Positions 1 to 9,200 of a stretch of 26,651 bases of DNA are shown here, in pieces. The notes below the pieces were generated by a model. It was not told the origin of the DNA. It worked only from the letters and a program-made list of their open reading frames with translations, and did no database searches. Source of the stretch: an uncultured Taibaiella sp. Lineage in GTDB: Bacteria; Bacteroidota; Bacteroidia; Chitinophagales; Chitinophagaceae. The DNA is taken from NCBI GenBank assembly GCA_946886975.1, contig CAMPJV010000003.1:1-26651 (forward strand), given 5' to 3'. The position numbers and the translations under genes are program-made. Every line of letters begins with the position of its first letter. Position 1 is the stretch's first letter.

Positions 1-449
1 TAGGTTTGAAAGGTCATAACCTTCTTCGCCGCGATGATGAATCCATAATTCATACCTGCTGCGACACGCCAAAAGCCCTGCGGATTATCACCTATATTAA
101 CGGCCAGCTGGATTGGAACACTGATCGTATGATAGCTGCTGTTGGACTGAAACGTATAATGAATTCCGGCGGTATCCCTGTTTACACCATCGCCTTTACT
201 GCCGACCCTCTTGAGCTGATATACGGCACCTGTTTTAAAAGCAACCTTGTTATTGAAAGGGATGAAAGCGTTGATGCCTCCATGCAGGCCGAACTTATGA
301 CCGTAAGTCGCTGAAGTATGCTCTTTGGAGACAAAAGAAAAAGAGGGGCCGCCAAAAGCTTCATACCATATGTGCTGTGCATTTGCCGGTGCACCGGGAG
401 CAACTAAAAAGAGAACGAGTATGCAAAATCTATTCAAACCAGCGGCCAT
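1..449 (-). CDS. Outer-membrane beta-barrel protein, 5' part (runs off left edge)
   Basis: Reading the minus strand from an ATG at 449-447 gives an uninterrupted frame of 149 codons to the window edge, so only the N-terminal part is present. The product starts with a classical signal peptide: a short polar start, a hydrophobic stretch (ILVLFLVAPGAPA) and a likely cleavage after ANA, residue 26. The mature part has alternating short hydrophobic and polar segments rich in Gly, Tyr, Phe and Asn (for example GGINAFIPFNN, KTGAVYQLKR, WRVAAGMNYGF). This is typical of the small outer-membrane beta-barrel (PorT-like) proteins common in Bacteroidota. The barrel assignment rests on pattern only. The gene diverges from the helicase at 630. 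A near-consensus -7 element (GATCTTTG, one mismatch) lies at 491-484 on the minus strand. Confidence 0.72.
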   Translation of the reverse strand, partial: MAAGLNRFCILVLFLVAPGAPANAQHIWYEAFGGPSFSFVSKEHTSATYGHKFGLHGGINAFIPFNNKVAFKTGAVYQLKRVGSKGDGVNRDTAGIHYTFQSNSSYHTISVPIQLAVNIGDNPQGFWRVAAGMNYGFIIAAKKVMTFQT

Positions 450-629
450 TAAGTATTTAAATCCTTTCGAGCTAAGAACATTACAAAGATCACACCAGTC
501 GGAAGTAAGACCTGAACCCGGCCGATGGGCGGTAAAAATAGGGAAGTTTAAATTCTTGGCACCTGTAAGGCAATAGTAGCAGAGGTGTACTATCTTTACC
601 CGAATCAGAGACACTAACACACACCTACT

Positions 630-1727
630 TTGGATTTTTATGATTTTGGCTTTAGCGATAGCCTACTGGACGGTATAGACTCCATGGGCTATGAGCAAGC
701 CACCCCTGTGCAAGAACAGGTGATACCACACATAATAGCTGGCAGAGATATAATAGCTGCAGCGCAAACTGGAACCGGAAAAACCGCTGCCTTTCTATTG
801 CCGGTGCTGCATAATCTTATAACACATTCGCATGAGGGGCACAAAGTGAACTCCATGATCATCGTTCCGACAAGGGAGCTTGCGGTTCAGATCGCACAGA
901 CACTTGAAGGGATAGGATACTTTACGGATGTAAGCTTCATAGCTATATATGGCGGTACTGATGGTGCATCATATGCCAACGAGCGTAAGGCCCTGACATC
1001 CGGTGTAGACATCGTAATATGTACGCCCGGCAGGATGATCTCTCACCTGAATATGGGGTATGTGAAACTAGATTCACTAAGGTATCTGATATTAGATGAG
1101 GCTGACAGGATGCTGGATATGGGGTTTTATGAGGACATCATAAAGATCATTTCCTACATGCCCAAACAGCGGCAGAACCTATTGTTCTCGGCTACGATGC
1201 CCCAGGCCATCAGGAAACTTGCAAACAGCATACTTGTGAATCCTGTGGAAGTGAACATTGCTATTTCCAAACCACCGGAGCAGATAACCCAGGCAGCCTA
1301 CATAGTATATGATGCGCAGAAGATACCATTGGTAAAACATGTGTTAGCACAAAAGGAGTTTGGCAGCGTACTCATTTTCTGTTCCAGCAAGCATAATGTG
1401 AAGCAACTAACAGCGGAACTGAAGAAAGGCAGGCTATCCGCAGACCAGATACATTCCGACCTGGAGCAGGAAAAAAGAGAGCAAGTGCTTATTGACTTTA
1501 AGAACAAGAAGCTCAAAATATTGGTTGCGACAGATATACTGAGCAGAGGAATAGATATAGAAGATATAGACCTTGTGATCAACTACGACGTACCCCATGA
1601 TGGTGAAGATTATATACACCGGATAGGCAGAACCGCGAGGGCTGCGACAAAAGGCACAGCCTATACCTTCATCAGCGATAAAGAACAGGTAAAGTTTCTG
1701 CGGATAGAGAAGCTACTTACCAAATAG
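630..1727 (+). CDS. DEAD-box ATP-dependent RNA helicase, tail cut by in-frame TAG
   Basis: This is an ATP-dependent RNA helicase of the RhlE/DeaD type, expected to unwind structured RNA in the cytoplasm. All core motifs are present: Q motif (ATPVQ, 24-28), Walker A AQTGTGKT (45-52), PTRELA, TPGR, the DEAD box as [15 protein letters not shown], the second-domain motif LIFCSS, ATDILSRGIDI, and HRIGRTARA near the C terminus. The start is TTG: the frame is closed by TAA at 615-617 and the first internal ATG would delete part of the Q-motif region. The protein ends at 365 residues, right after the helicase core. Family members in this phylum usually continue into a basic tail, and such a tail is encoded in the same frame just beyond the TAG. 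A one-mismatch -7 element (TATCTTTA, 591-598) lies upstream. Confidence 0.93.
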   Translation: MDFYDFGFSDSLLDGIDSMGYEQATPVQEQVIPHIIAGRDIIAAAQTGTGKTAAFLLPVLHNLITHSHEGHKVNSMIIVPTRELAVQIAQTLEGIGYFTDVSFIAIYGGTDGASYANERKALTSGVDIVICTPGRMISHLNMGYVKLDSLRYLILDEADRMLDMGFYEDIIKIISYMPKQRQNLLFSATMPQAIRKLANSILVNPVEVNIAISKPPEQITQAAYIVYDAQKIPLVKHVLAQKEFGSVLIFCSSKHNVKQLTAELKKGRLSADQIHSDLEQEKREQVLIDFKNKKLKILVATDILSRGIDIEDIDLVINYDVPHDGEDYIHRIGRTARAATKGTAYTFISDKEQVKFLRIEKLLTK

Positions 1728-1832
1728 TTGAAGAAGCTGAAGGTGCCGGAGCAATTTGGACCTACCCCACCGCGGAGGACAACTATGCCTGCAGGAAGAA
1801 AAAATAAATTCAGGGGGGCCAAAAAACGCTAG
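1728..1832 (+). other. In-frame continuation of the helicase tail beyond the TAG stop
   Basis: Directly after the TAG at 1725-1727 the same frame stays open for 34 codons to a second TAG at 1830-1832. The translation (LKKLKVPEQFGPTPP, then RRTTMPAGRKNKFRGAKKR) resembles the usual end of Bacteroidota DEAD-box helicases: a Val-Pro/Glu-Gln-Phe-Gly-Pro linker followed by a Lys/Arg/Gly-rich RNA-binding tail. This suggests the stop is a recent nonsense change (for example AAG or CAG to TAG), a sequencing error, or a read-through site. Confidence 0.6.
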
Positions 1833-1873
1833 TTGAGAACTTATTATATTCGCAGCCAAACTAAGCCTGCTGC

Positions 1874-2452
1874 TTGATTCAGAACAAGATCATCATCATT
1901 ACCGCCCCTTCGGGTTCCGGAAAAACGACACTGGTAAAGCGACTATTAAATGCTTGTCCTAACCTGGGTTTTTCTGTATCAGCATGTACCAGAACACCAA
2001 GGCAAGGAGAGCAGCACGGGAAAGACTATTACTTCTACACCGAGGAAGAGTTTCAGAAGCTCATAGAGGAAGATGCGTTTGTTGAGTGGGAAATGGTCTA
2101 CACCGGGAAATACTACGGAACCCTGAAAGCTGAAGTTCAGCGAATCTGGAGCAATAACCAATCCCCGCTGGTTGATATAGACGTAAAAGGAGCCCTTGCC
2201 ATTCAGGATGTTTACCCGGACTCCACGCTTACCCTCTTTATACAGGCTCCATCCCTGGAAGTGCTGCGCGACCGCCTGATGCTAAGAGGCACTGAGACGC
2301 CCACCAGCCTGGAAGAGCGCGTAAGCAAGGCTACCTTCGAGCTTAGCTTTGCACCGCAGTTTGACAGGATCATAGTGAATGACGACATAGATGTGGCCAC
2401 TGCGGAGTTAGTCAAGACCGTGCAAGAGTTCCTGACGCAACCTGTCGCATAA
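1874..2452 (+). CDS. gmk: Guanylate kinase
   Basis: Guanylate kinase phosphorylates GMP to GDP with ATP in cytosolic purine nucleotide metabolism. The 192-residue product matches the usual family length. It has the P-loop APSGSGKTT (11-19), the GMP-binding segment beginning SACTRTPRQGE (about 37-47) followed by DYYF, and the lid-region residues near RGTETPTSLEERV. The start is TTG: the same frame contains TAA at 1862-1864 and no other start lies between, and the second residue leads directly into the IIIITAPSG strand. A weak -7-like element (TATATTCG, 1845-1852) precedes it. The next gene begins 14 bases downstream, so the two are probably co-transcribed. The identification is secure. Confidence 0.96.
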   Translation: MIQNKIIIITAPSGSGKTTLVKRLLNACPNLGFSVSACTRTPRQGEQHGKDYYFYTEEEFQKLIEEDAFVEWEMVYTGKYYGTLKAEVQRIWSNNQSPLVDIDVKGALAIQDVYPDSTLTLFIQAPSLEVLRDRLMLRGTETPTSLEERVSKATFELSFAPQFDRIIVNDDIDVATAELVKTVQEFLTQPVA

Positions 2453-2466
2453 GTCCTCCTTCTAAA

Positions 2467-3768
2467 ATGTTGGAATGTCTTTTATTATCTTTGGATTATA
2501 TGGAGTCTCATATATTGCTGTATATATTTGGATGCCTTGTCCTGATCGGGTTCTTTGCAGGTACTGAGATTGCGTTTGTTTCCGTGAACAAGCTCAACAT
2601 CGAGCTGAAGAAGAAGCAAGGCACCTTCGCAGGCAGGACGCTTGGGAGGTTCATGGAGAACCCATCGGAATATATTGGCACCAGCCTAATAGGTGTTAAC
2701 CTACTGTTGGTGATTTACGGGCTACTAATGACCCAGCTGACGGAACCGTTTATAGGCAACCTTCCTGCACCATTTAACTCAGAGTACTTAAGGCTTGTTG
2801 TAGACACGCTGATAGCCACGAGCGTGATGTTGCTGTTTGCTGAGTTTCTTCCCAAAGCCATTTTCCGGTCGAAAGCCGAACAAGTGCTTAGCTTCTTTGC
2901 GTTGCCGATGCTGCTGATGTATTATATTTTGTATCCGTTAGCGAGAATATTCGTGAACATTTCTGAATTTATACTTAAGTACCTGTTCAACGTCAGGATA
3001 AAGGAAAACCAGCCCGTGTTTACAAGAGTGAACCTGGAGAACTTCGTGAAGCAGAGCCTTCATGGCCATGAATCTGAGGTGAATGAGGTGAATACAGACC
3101 TTTTTGAGAATGCCCTGAACCTGGTGAACGTAAAAGTGCGGAAGTGCATGATACCGAGGAACGAAGTAGTAGGTGTGGACATAAGGACCCCAATAGGGGA
3201 AGTGAGGGAGAAGTTCATCGACTGCAGGCTGTCGAAGATAATAGTATATGACGGGAATATTGATAATATAGCGGGCTACCTGCACCACCTGGACCTGAAC
3301 CGCAGGCCCAGCGAGATAAAAGAGGTAATGCATACCATTACACCTATACCTGAAGCCATGAGCGCAGTAGACCTGATGACTCGCTTCACCAAGGACAGGA
3401 AGAGCATTGCCTGGGTAATAGATGAGTTTGGGGGAACAGCGGGAATTGTTACCATGGAAGATGTGCTGGAAGAGATATTCGGGGATATAAATGATGAGTA
3501 TGATGTGCAGGAATATGTAGAGAAGCAGATAGCCGAGAATGAGTATATCTTCTCAGGCCGCCTGGAGCTGGACTATCTCAATGAGAAGTACGAGTTTGAG
3601 TTTCCAACAGACGAATCGGAGACACTGTCGGGATATATTATAACCAAACATGAATCTATACCGAAGCTGAAGGAAAGGATAATTATCGGCTTGTACGAAT
3701 TTGACGTACTATTAGTTAGCGAAACAAGAATAGAAACGGTAAAGATGAAAGTGCTTCAGGCATTTTAA
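2467..3768 (+). CDS. Hemolysin-family (CorC/CNNM-type) membrane protein
   Basis: This inner-membrane protein has the DUF21-CBS-CBS-CorC_HlyC layout known from CorC/CNNM-type proteins linked to divalent cation homeostasis. The N-terminal half has about four hydrophobic segments (around 14-34, 72-92, 118-135 and 145-170), including the DUF21-like GTEIAFVSVNKLNIE. Two CBS domains follow (about 215-275 and 285-345), the second ending in the diagnostic GTAGIVTMEDVLEEIFGDI. A C-terminal CorC_HlyC domain spans about 355-430. The length (433) is normal. An alternative start is the ATG at 2500 (Met12). Bacteroidota also have a related gliding-associated protein, GldE, with the same architecture, and no gld partner lies beside this gene, so I keep the general name. 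It follows gmk by 14 bases. Confidence 0.88.
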   Translation: MLECLLLSLDYMESHILLYIFGCLVLIGFFAGTEIAFVSVNKLNIELKKKQGTFAGRTLGRFMENPSEYIGTSLIGVNLLLVIYGLLMTQLTEPFIGNLPAPFNSEYLRLVVDTLIATSVMLLFAEFLPKAIFRSKAEQVLSFFALPMLLMYYILYPLARIFVNISEFILKYLFNVRIKENQPVFTRVNLENFVKQSLHGHESEVNEVNTDLFENALNLVNVKVRKCMIPRNEVVGVDIRTPIGEVREKFIDCRLSKIIVYDGNIDNIAGYLHHLDLNRRPSEIKEVMHTITPIPEAMSAVDLMTRFTKDRKSIAWVIDEFGGTAGIVTMEDVLEEIFGDINDEYDVQEYVEKQIAENEYIFSGRLELDYLNEKYEFEFPTDESETLSGYIITKHESIPKLKERIIIGLYEFDVLLVSETRIETVKMKVLQAF

Positions 3769-3797
3769 TACCTTTATTCATCAATAAACACAGTCAT

Positions 3798-4325
3798 ATG
3801 CCAGTTACCCGCCCTTTTAATTTGCACAAATGGATCGATGAGAACAGGCACCTGCTAAAGCCACCAGTCGGGAACCAGACAATGTACCAGAACACCGGCG
3901 ACTTTATTGTAATGGTAGTAGGAGGGCCGAATAGCCGTAAGGACTTCCACTATAATGAGAGCGAGGAACTATTCTACCAGGTAGAAGGAGATGTATCTGT
4001 AAGGATTCAGGAAGATGGCAAGATCGTAGAGATACCTATTAATCAGGGGGAAATATTCTTACTGCCGGCAAAGACGCCACACTCTCCACAAAGAGGCGCA
4101 AATACGGTGGGGCTGGTTATAGAGAAGGTGAGGGAGGGAGGAGAAACTGATGGCTTCTTATGGTTTTGTGAGAGCTGTGGGAATAAGTTGTATGAGGAAT
4201 ACTTTAAGCTGACAGACATAGTGACCCAGTTGCCGCCTGTTATGGAACGCTTCTATTCGGACAAGGATAAGAGAACATGTAAGAACTGCGGATCGGTTAT
4301 GGAACCCCCTACTCCCAAAAAGTAG
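3798..4325 (+). CDS. nbaC: 3-hydroxyanthranilate 3,4-dioxygenase
   Basis: This cupin-fold, Fe(II)-dependent enzyme opens the ring of 3-hydroxyanthranilate to 2-amino-3-carboxymuconate semialdehyde, a step of the kynurenine/NAD or tryptophan-degradation pathway. The 175 residues match the bacterial enzyme length. The metal ligands are visible as His51 (DFHYNE), Glu57 (SEELFYQ) and His95 (TPHSPQR), at the same numbers as in the characterised Cupriavidus enzyme. The bacterial-type C-terminal rubredoxin-like iron site is also present, with Cys124/Cys127 (CESC) and Cys162/Cys165 (CKNC). No other kynurenine-pathway gene is visible in the window. A one-mismatch -7 element (TACCTTTA, 3769-3776) lies just after the preceding stop. 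Confidence 0.95.
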   Translation: MPVTRPFNLHKWIDENRHLLKPPVGNQTMYQNTGDFIVMVVGGPNSRKDFHYNESEELFYQVEGDVSVRIQEDGKIVEIPINQGEIFLLPAKTPHSPQRGANTVGLVIEKVREGGETDGFLWFCESCGNKLYEEYFKLTDIVTQLPPVMERFYSDKDKRTCKNCGSVMEPPTPKK

Positions 4326-4358
4326 GAGCTTGTGCTTCCTTAAATTACTTCAAAAAAC

Positions 4359-4366
4359 TACTTTTG
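4359..4366 (+). promoter_or_regulatory. Bacteroidota -7 promoter element TAnnTTTG
   Basis: TACTTTTG is an exact match to the Bacteroidota sigma-factor -7 consensus. It lies 28 bases before the ATG at 4395 in the gap after the 3-HAO gene. No convincing -33 TTG is seen at the usual 17-23 base distance. It probably starts the transcript for the small membrane protein, hldD and the DUF4920 gene. Confidence 0.5.
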
Positions 4367-4394
4367 CGCAGTCAATTAACTAAATAGAGACTTC

Positions 4395-4694
4395 ATGTCG
4401 CACGAAACACATCATAATACTGAGAAAACGCCTACAGCTACACCGTTTAAAGCTTCATTCTGGTTTGTCGTAATCATTGTAGGTCTGTTCATAGCCGCAG
4501 TGAATTTTGTAAACGTGATGGGACATGACGAAGGCGGGCATGCGGCTACGGGCGGCGCCAGTGAACATACTAAAGAGGCGACTTCAAGCCAAACCCTGAA
4601 AGGTGAAACCGGAACGGGCATCCCTGCGGCCGATACCACGCAGCATCACGGCAGCAACGCAGGTATGGACACAACACACATGGAAGGCCATTAG
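4395..4694 (+). CDS. Small single-pass membrane protein with His-rich tail
   Basis: I do not recognise this 99-residue protein. It has a polar, His-containing N terminus (SHETHHNTEKT), one strong transmembrane segment (about 20-43, SFWFVVIIVGLFIAAVNFVN) and a low-complexity C-terminal half rich in His, Thr, Gly and Ala that ends with HHGSNAG and THMEGH. The segment has no lipobox, so it is more likely an N-terminal anchor than a lipoprotein. The histidines and methionines could bind a transition metal, but that is inference. It follows its own -7 element and precedes hldD by 17 bases, so they probably share a transcript. It is more likely real than a shadow because of the clean transmembrane segment, the promoter and the tight packing. 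Confidence 0.75.
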   Translation: MSHETHHNTEKTPTATPFKASFWFVVIIVGLFIAAVNFVNVMGHDEGGHAATGGASEHTKEATSSQTLKGETGTGIPAADTTQHHGSNAGMDTTHMEGH

Positions 4695-4711
4695 TCTTCC
4701 TGATTCAGCGA

Positions 4712-5692
4712 ATGCAAACAAATGATGTAATTGCTATAACAGGCGCTGCCGGCTTCATTGGCAGCTACCTGACAGGGTACCTGAATCAACTCGGCTTTGA
4801 ACAGCTGGTGTTGGTAGACGATTTCTCTGAGGAGAGAAAATCGAAGAACCTGATGGGCAAGAAGTATGTCCACAAAGTACACCGGGAGCAGTTCTTCGAT
4901 TGGGCCAAAGCGCATAGCGGGGAAATAAAGTATATGTTTCACCTTGGTGCGCGAACGGACACTACCGAGATGGACTATGAGGTTCATAAGAAGTGGAACC
5001 TGGACTATTCTAAAGGCATTTGGGAGTTCTGCATCAGTGAAAACGTGCCGCTGGTTTATGCCTCCTCTGCCGCTACCTATGGGAATGGAGAGCATGGCTA
5101 TTCAGACACTCATGAGATAGTCAATCAGCTTGAGCCTCTTAATCCGTATGGCAGGTCGAAGAATGAGTTTGACATCTGGGCGCTGGAGCAACGATCAATG
5201 CCACCTTTCTGGGCAGGAGTTAAATTCTTCAACGTTTATGGACCTAATGAATACCATAAGGGCAGAATGGCGTCTGTGATCCTGCACGCCTACAACCAGA
5301 TCAAAGAGAAGGGTGCGGTAAAGCTATTCAGATCGCATAATCCGGATTACAAGGACGGTGAGCAAATACGTGACTTTGTGTATGTACAGGATGTGGTAAA
5401 GATGTGTACCTGGCTAATGGAGCACCGACCAACTAATGGCTTGTACAACGTGGGGTCAGGAGAGGCGCGGACCTTTAAGGACCTGGTTCAGGCGTTGTTC
5501 GCTACCCTGGGTCTTTCTCCATCAATTGAATATATCGATACGCCAGAAGATATAAGGGACAAATACCAGTACTTTACAGAGGCCGACATGGGCAAGATGA
5601 GAGCGGCAGGATATACTGAGCCGTTCTATTCACTTGAAGAAGGAATCAGGGAATATGTCGACGGGTATTTAGAGAAAGGTTCCTATTTTTAA
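4712..5692 (+). CDS. hldD: ADP-L-glycero-D-manno-heptose 6-epimerase
   Basis: HldD (RfaD) interconverts ADP-D-glycero- and ADP-L-glycero-D-manno-heptose, the last step in making the heptose donor for the lipopolysaccharide inner core. It is an extended short-chain dehydrogenase. The NADP-binding GAAGFIGSYL lies at 11-20, the catalytic Tyr146 and Lys150 are in NPYGRSK, and the substrate region has the HldD-specific FFNVYGPNEYHKGRMASV motif (about residue 173 onward). The product has 326 residues, as expected. It sits 17 bases after the small membrane protein and 13 bases before the DUF4920 gene. No other heptose-pathway gene is in view. The identification is secure. Confidence 0.96.
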   Translation: MQTNDVIAITGAAGFIGSYLTGYLNQLGFEQLVLVDDFSEERKSKNLMGKKYVHKVHREQFFDWAKAHSGEIKYMFHLGARTDTTEMDYEVHKKWNLDYSKGIWEFCISENVPLVYASSAATYGNGEHGYSDTHEIVNQLEPLNPYGRSKNEFDIWALEQRSMPPFWAGVKFFNVYGPNEYHKGRMASVILHAYNQIKEKGAVKLFRSHNPDYKDGEQIRDFVYVQDVVKMCTWLMEHRPTNGLYNVGSGEARTFKDLVQALFATLGLSPSIEYIDTPEDIRDKYQYFTEADMGKMRAAGYTEPFYSLEEGIREYVDGYLEKGSYF

Positions 5693-5705
5693 TAAAAAAA
5701 CAGAT

Positions 5706-6170
5706 ATGGGTAAGCTTATAAAGATCATCGCCGCTAGTGCGATCGCATTAGCCTTTACAATTCCTTCTTTTGCGCAGAGCGGGACGGTGTATGGTAAGAA
5801 GTTCAAGACCAAGAATGCCTATCCGGCAACCGAACTTTCCAGCAGAATGGGAGACAAGGAAAAGCTGGAGAATGTAGTAGTAGAGGGAGAGATCTCCGAG
5901 GTTTGCCAGGCTGAGGGATGCTGGATGAAGCTGAAGAACAGTGCCGGCGAGAACATCTTTATTAAGTTCAAAGACCATGCATTCCTGATCCCTAAAGATC
6001 TTGCAGGGCATAAGGCATATGTAAGCGGGACAGCAAGCAGAAAGACGGTATCAGTAGAAGACCAGAAGCACTATGCAGAAGATGCAGGGAAGACCGATGA
6101 TGAAATAGCCAAGATCACCGCGCCGAAGGTTGAGCTGAGAGTTGATGCAACAGGAGTGATTATTGATTAG
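5706..6170 (+). CDS. DUF4920 domain-containing exported protein
   Basis: This 154-residue protein has a signal peptide (IIAASAIALAFTIPSFA, cleavage after about residue 23) and a single DUF4920 domain. The family hallmarks are visible: a beta-rich core with EGEISEVCQAEGCWMKL, in which CxxxGCW is the conserved cysteine signature, then FIKFKDHAFLIPKDLAGHKAYVSG and HYAEDAGKTDDEIAKI. The family is a small periplasmic protein group, mostly in Bacteroidota, with no established biochemical role. The cysteine pair may form a disulfide or bind a ligand, which is inference. It is the last gene of the left plus-strand block and is followed by a strong hairpin terminator at 6227-6255. Confidence 0.88.
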   Translation: MGKLIKIIAASAIALAFTIPSFAQSGTVYGKKFKTKNAYPATELSSRMGDKEKLENVVVEGEISEVCQAEGCWMKLKNSAGENIFIKFKDHAFLIPKDLAGHKAYVSGTASRKTVSVEDQKHYAEDAGKTDDEIAKITAPKVELRVDATGVIID

Positions 6171-6226
6171 AATTGACCGTAGTTGTTTGGAGTAGATAGT
6201 TGCTCGCAGATAGTATTCTTCAAATA

Positions 6227-6255
6227 AAGAAAGCAGGCCATGAGCCTGCTTTCTT
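6227..6255. terminator. Bidirectional hairpin terminator between convergent genes
   Basis: A perfect 12-bp stem (AAGAAAGCAGGC at 6227-6238 and its complement at 6244-6255) encloses the 5-base loop CATGA. Both ends are A/T rich, so it can serve the plus-strand DUF4920 gene and the convergent minus-strand T9SS gene whose stop is at 6275. Confidence 0.85.
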
Positions 6256-6274
6256 GTGTGGAGTATTGTCCATT

Positions 6275-9200
6275 TTATCTTACCAGCATCACTTCGCCTT
6301 TATCCTCATAGAAGTTGCCGTCTGAGCATTTGTATTTGATGTAGTAAAAGTACGTTCCCATATCTTGTGGCTTTCCGTTGAACGTGCCGTCCCATCCATT
6401 GAATTCATCACCTGAATTAAATACTACCTGTCCCCACCTGTTCTGAACCCGGAAGGCGGTAATCTGGTGGGTACCCACAGTAATTGCCCTGAACAAGTCA
6501 TTCTTACCATCATTATTTGGTGTGAAAGCGTTCGGGAAGAAGATATTGCAGCATGGCTTAGCCTCGATCAGGACACTATCGCTGGCAGTACAGTTGAAGC
6601 GATTAGTGACATACAACGTGACATAGCGGGTGAAGTCTATTACTCCAGAATCTACGTCTGAGTGACTGGCTCCGAAGTACTGGCTTGGCTCCCATCTGTA
6701 GCTATTGCCAATGTCGTACGGGCCTCTGAACTCTACTGTGTCTCCGGTGCATATATTGTTCTTACTGATAGTAATTGATGCATCGGGGAGTTCATGGATG
6801 AGGATAGTATCAAAAAACGGCAGAGAGTTACATGTTTCATCTGTGGCCTTTACATCCAGCACCTTGAGTCCGGGAGTATTCCACTTGATTCCATAAGGGC
6901 CTGCGGTAGGTGAGCCATAAATCACCTCGCCTCCGGCAAATCCCTTCCAGTCATACACATCGATACCTGTAGTAGAATGCTTCACCGCGATATTTACTAC
7001 TTCGCCCTGGCACGCCTCATCCTGAAGATCGAGGGTGAATACGGGCGCTAGCCTTACTGGTACGTCTAAGAAAGCCTCAGGACCTTTGCAGCCATCATTA
7101 TCAACCGTCAGTCTTACTCTTTGTATACCTGCCGAATCGAACCGGATTGAAAGGGGGCCTCGTCCGGCGCCGTCTTCTATGGTAGCTCCCTTTGGCAGGG
7201 TCCACAAGAAGTTGGCAGTAGTGAGGGCATTACCAAAATAAGTAAGCGTCATTGTATCATACTGGCATACGTAGGGCTTGCTGGCGAGGATCAGTGCGTT
7301 TGGCACATAGCTAACATTTACCACAACGGGGATGCGGTCACTTTCGCAACCAGCGACTGTCTGACTGACGTACCAGGTAAACGTTCCCTGGGCATTGGTA
7401 GTTGGAGTTGGCACAACCGGAGTTCCGACACCGCCAGAGGGCACGGAATACCACCGGATATTCTGACCGAGAGCACTGAGCGGAGACGCTTCATCTCCCT
7501 GGCAGTAACCTACGGGAGATTCTACTATTGGCGGTGCAGGCTTTGGTGCGACGCTAATAGTGACCGCTGATCTTGGGCTCTCGCAATTGGTGATTGTCTG
7601 AGATACGTAATAGGTGAAGGTTCCGAACTGAGTAGTATTGATAACCGGTGGCGAAGCGGAAGGGATGCCACCAGTTGGTACCGTGTACCACAGGAGGTTC
7701 TTTCCGTGCACTGCTATGCTGTCGAATGGATCACCCTCACAATAGACAATGATCGGAGCGACAATAGGCTTAGGCGGTGTTGGGTTTACAAGAAGTGGCA
7801 CCACAGTTCCACCGGAAGTATCCGGCGGGAAGCCAGGACAGGTATTGATCAGTACATAGACTGTATAATACCCATTCGATGACGCCTGTATGTTCGGGAA
7901 ATTGAGCACCGAAGAGGTGTCGTAGCTTCCATTTGGCAACTTCCACAGGAAGGTGGGGTTAAAGCCCTGAGCCGTTGCGGCCAGAGTGACGGAGTCGCCG
8001 GAGCAATAAACGCCGCCACCCGTTGCCGTTGGTGCATATAAGATCTCTACAAGGTAGTCTTCTGTCTCCCCATTTGTATAAGTAGTGTTGCATGGGTTAA
8101 TACTACCACCCGGAGTACCACTCTCCAGGATCACCCTCATCCCTGTGACGCCTGTTGCAGCACTGGCGGGGACGGTGAGGTTCCCTGTAAATGCAGCCAT
8201 TGGGCTGACGGTAAGCGGGGAGGCGGCAACTCTTTCTGTGGTTTCGAAAGTGCCATTCATATTGTAGTCAATAAAGATGGCTATCCCATAAGTGAGGTTG
8301 GTTGTGTTGCAATTAAGTGCCTGAATCGAAAAAGGTGTGGGCGTGTTCTTGTTGATCCTGATAGGCGCCCCACCAGTGAAGTTTGAATACATACCTGCCA
8401 TACTTCCGGGGCCGGGGGCGGAGACTCCGCATGTGGATGCATTGCTGAAGGCGCCGACAGTGACATTTGAAATATCGTCATTAAGACTCGAAGATGCATT
8501 AGAAGCGCAGTAACAGGGAGCAATAGATGCCAGGTTTATTATGTTGGAGGTATCTGAAGACCCGCTATTGCTGCAAATGACATAGGCTCTATACTGAGTA
8601 GGCATACCCTGGGAGGTAACCGCATAATAAGCACTGGTGGCATTAGGAATGTTGGACCAGTTGGTGCAAGTGGTCTTCTTCTGCCACTGAATAGAAATAC
8701 CGGTTGCAAGCGTATAGTTAAAAAGACCTAATGTAGTGGGACAGGTAGACGATATGGACGCGTTTCCTGCGGATGGTGCGCCAGCACACGGGCCTAATGG
8801 CGTAAACCTGAACTTGATATTAGGACGGTAGTTGGAATTGTCTAAAGTGGGGACTGAGGGGCATGCTATTGTTACATCATTCCAAAAGTAGAGCATTGAC
8901 TGTGGTTCAGCTGTAAACTCAACAGTACCAGAGTTATTCCAGTTTGGGACGACCAAATCCCAGCACAACTCAAGCAAAATGTTGTCCTGATCATTCCAAA
9001 TAAAAGGTGTTGTGAACAAGAAACTATTCCATCCGAGCGTAGGCATAAAATTTACGTTATTGTATACTGTCGTAAATGGTCCAGGGTCATACGCAGTAAG
9101 AGTTGCACCCGCATAATGCTTTATTCTTATGGAATAGTTGGGCATTGCGTAAAGGGGCAGTGCCGTTGTGTTGAACTGGATCTGATCAAGTATTTGCGGC

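Noticed and set aside
6..314. Plus-strand ORF of 102 codons at the left edge
   Set aside because: It lies opposite a better minus-strand frame with a clear signal peptide and barrel-like strands, so it is a shadow.
2486..2493. TATCTTTG inside the start of the hemolysin-family gene
   Set aside because: It is an exact -7 match but lies within the coding sequence, has no -33 partner at proper spacing, and would place the start at the second ATG only. It is kept only as a possible alternative-start hint.
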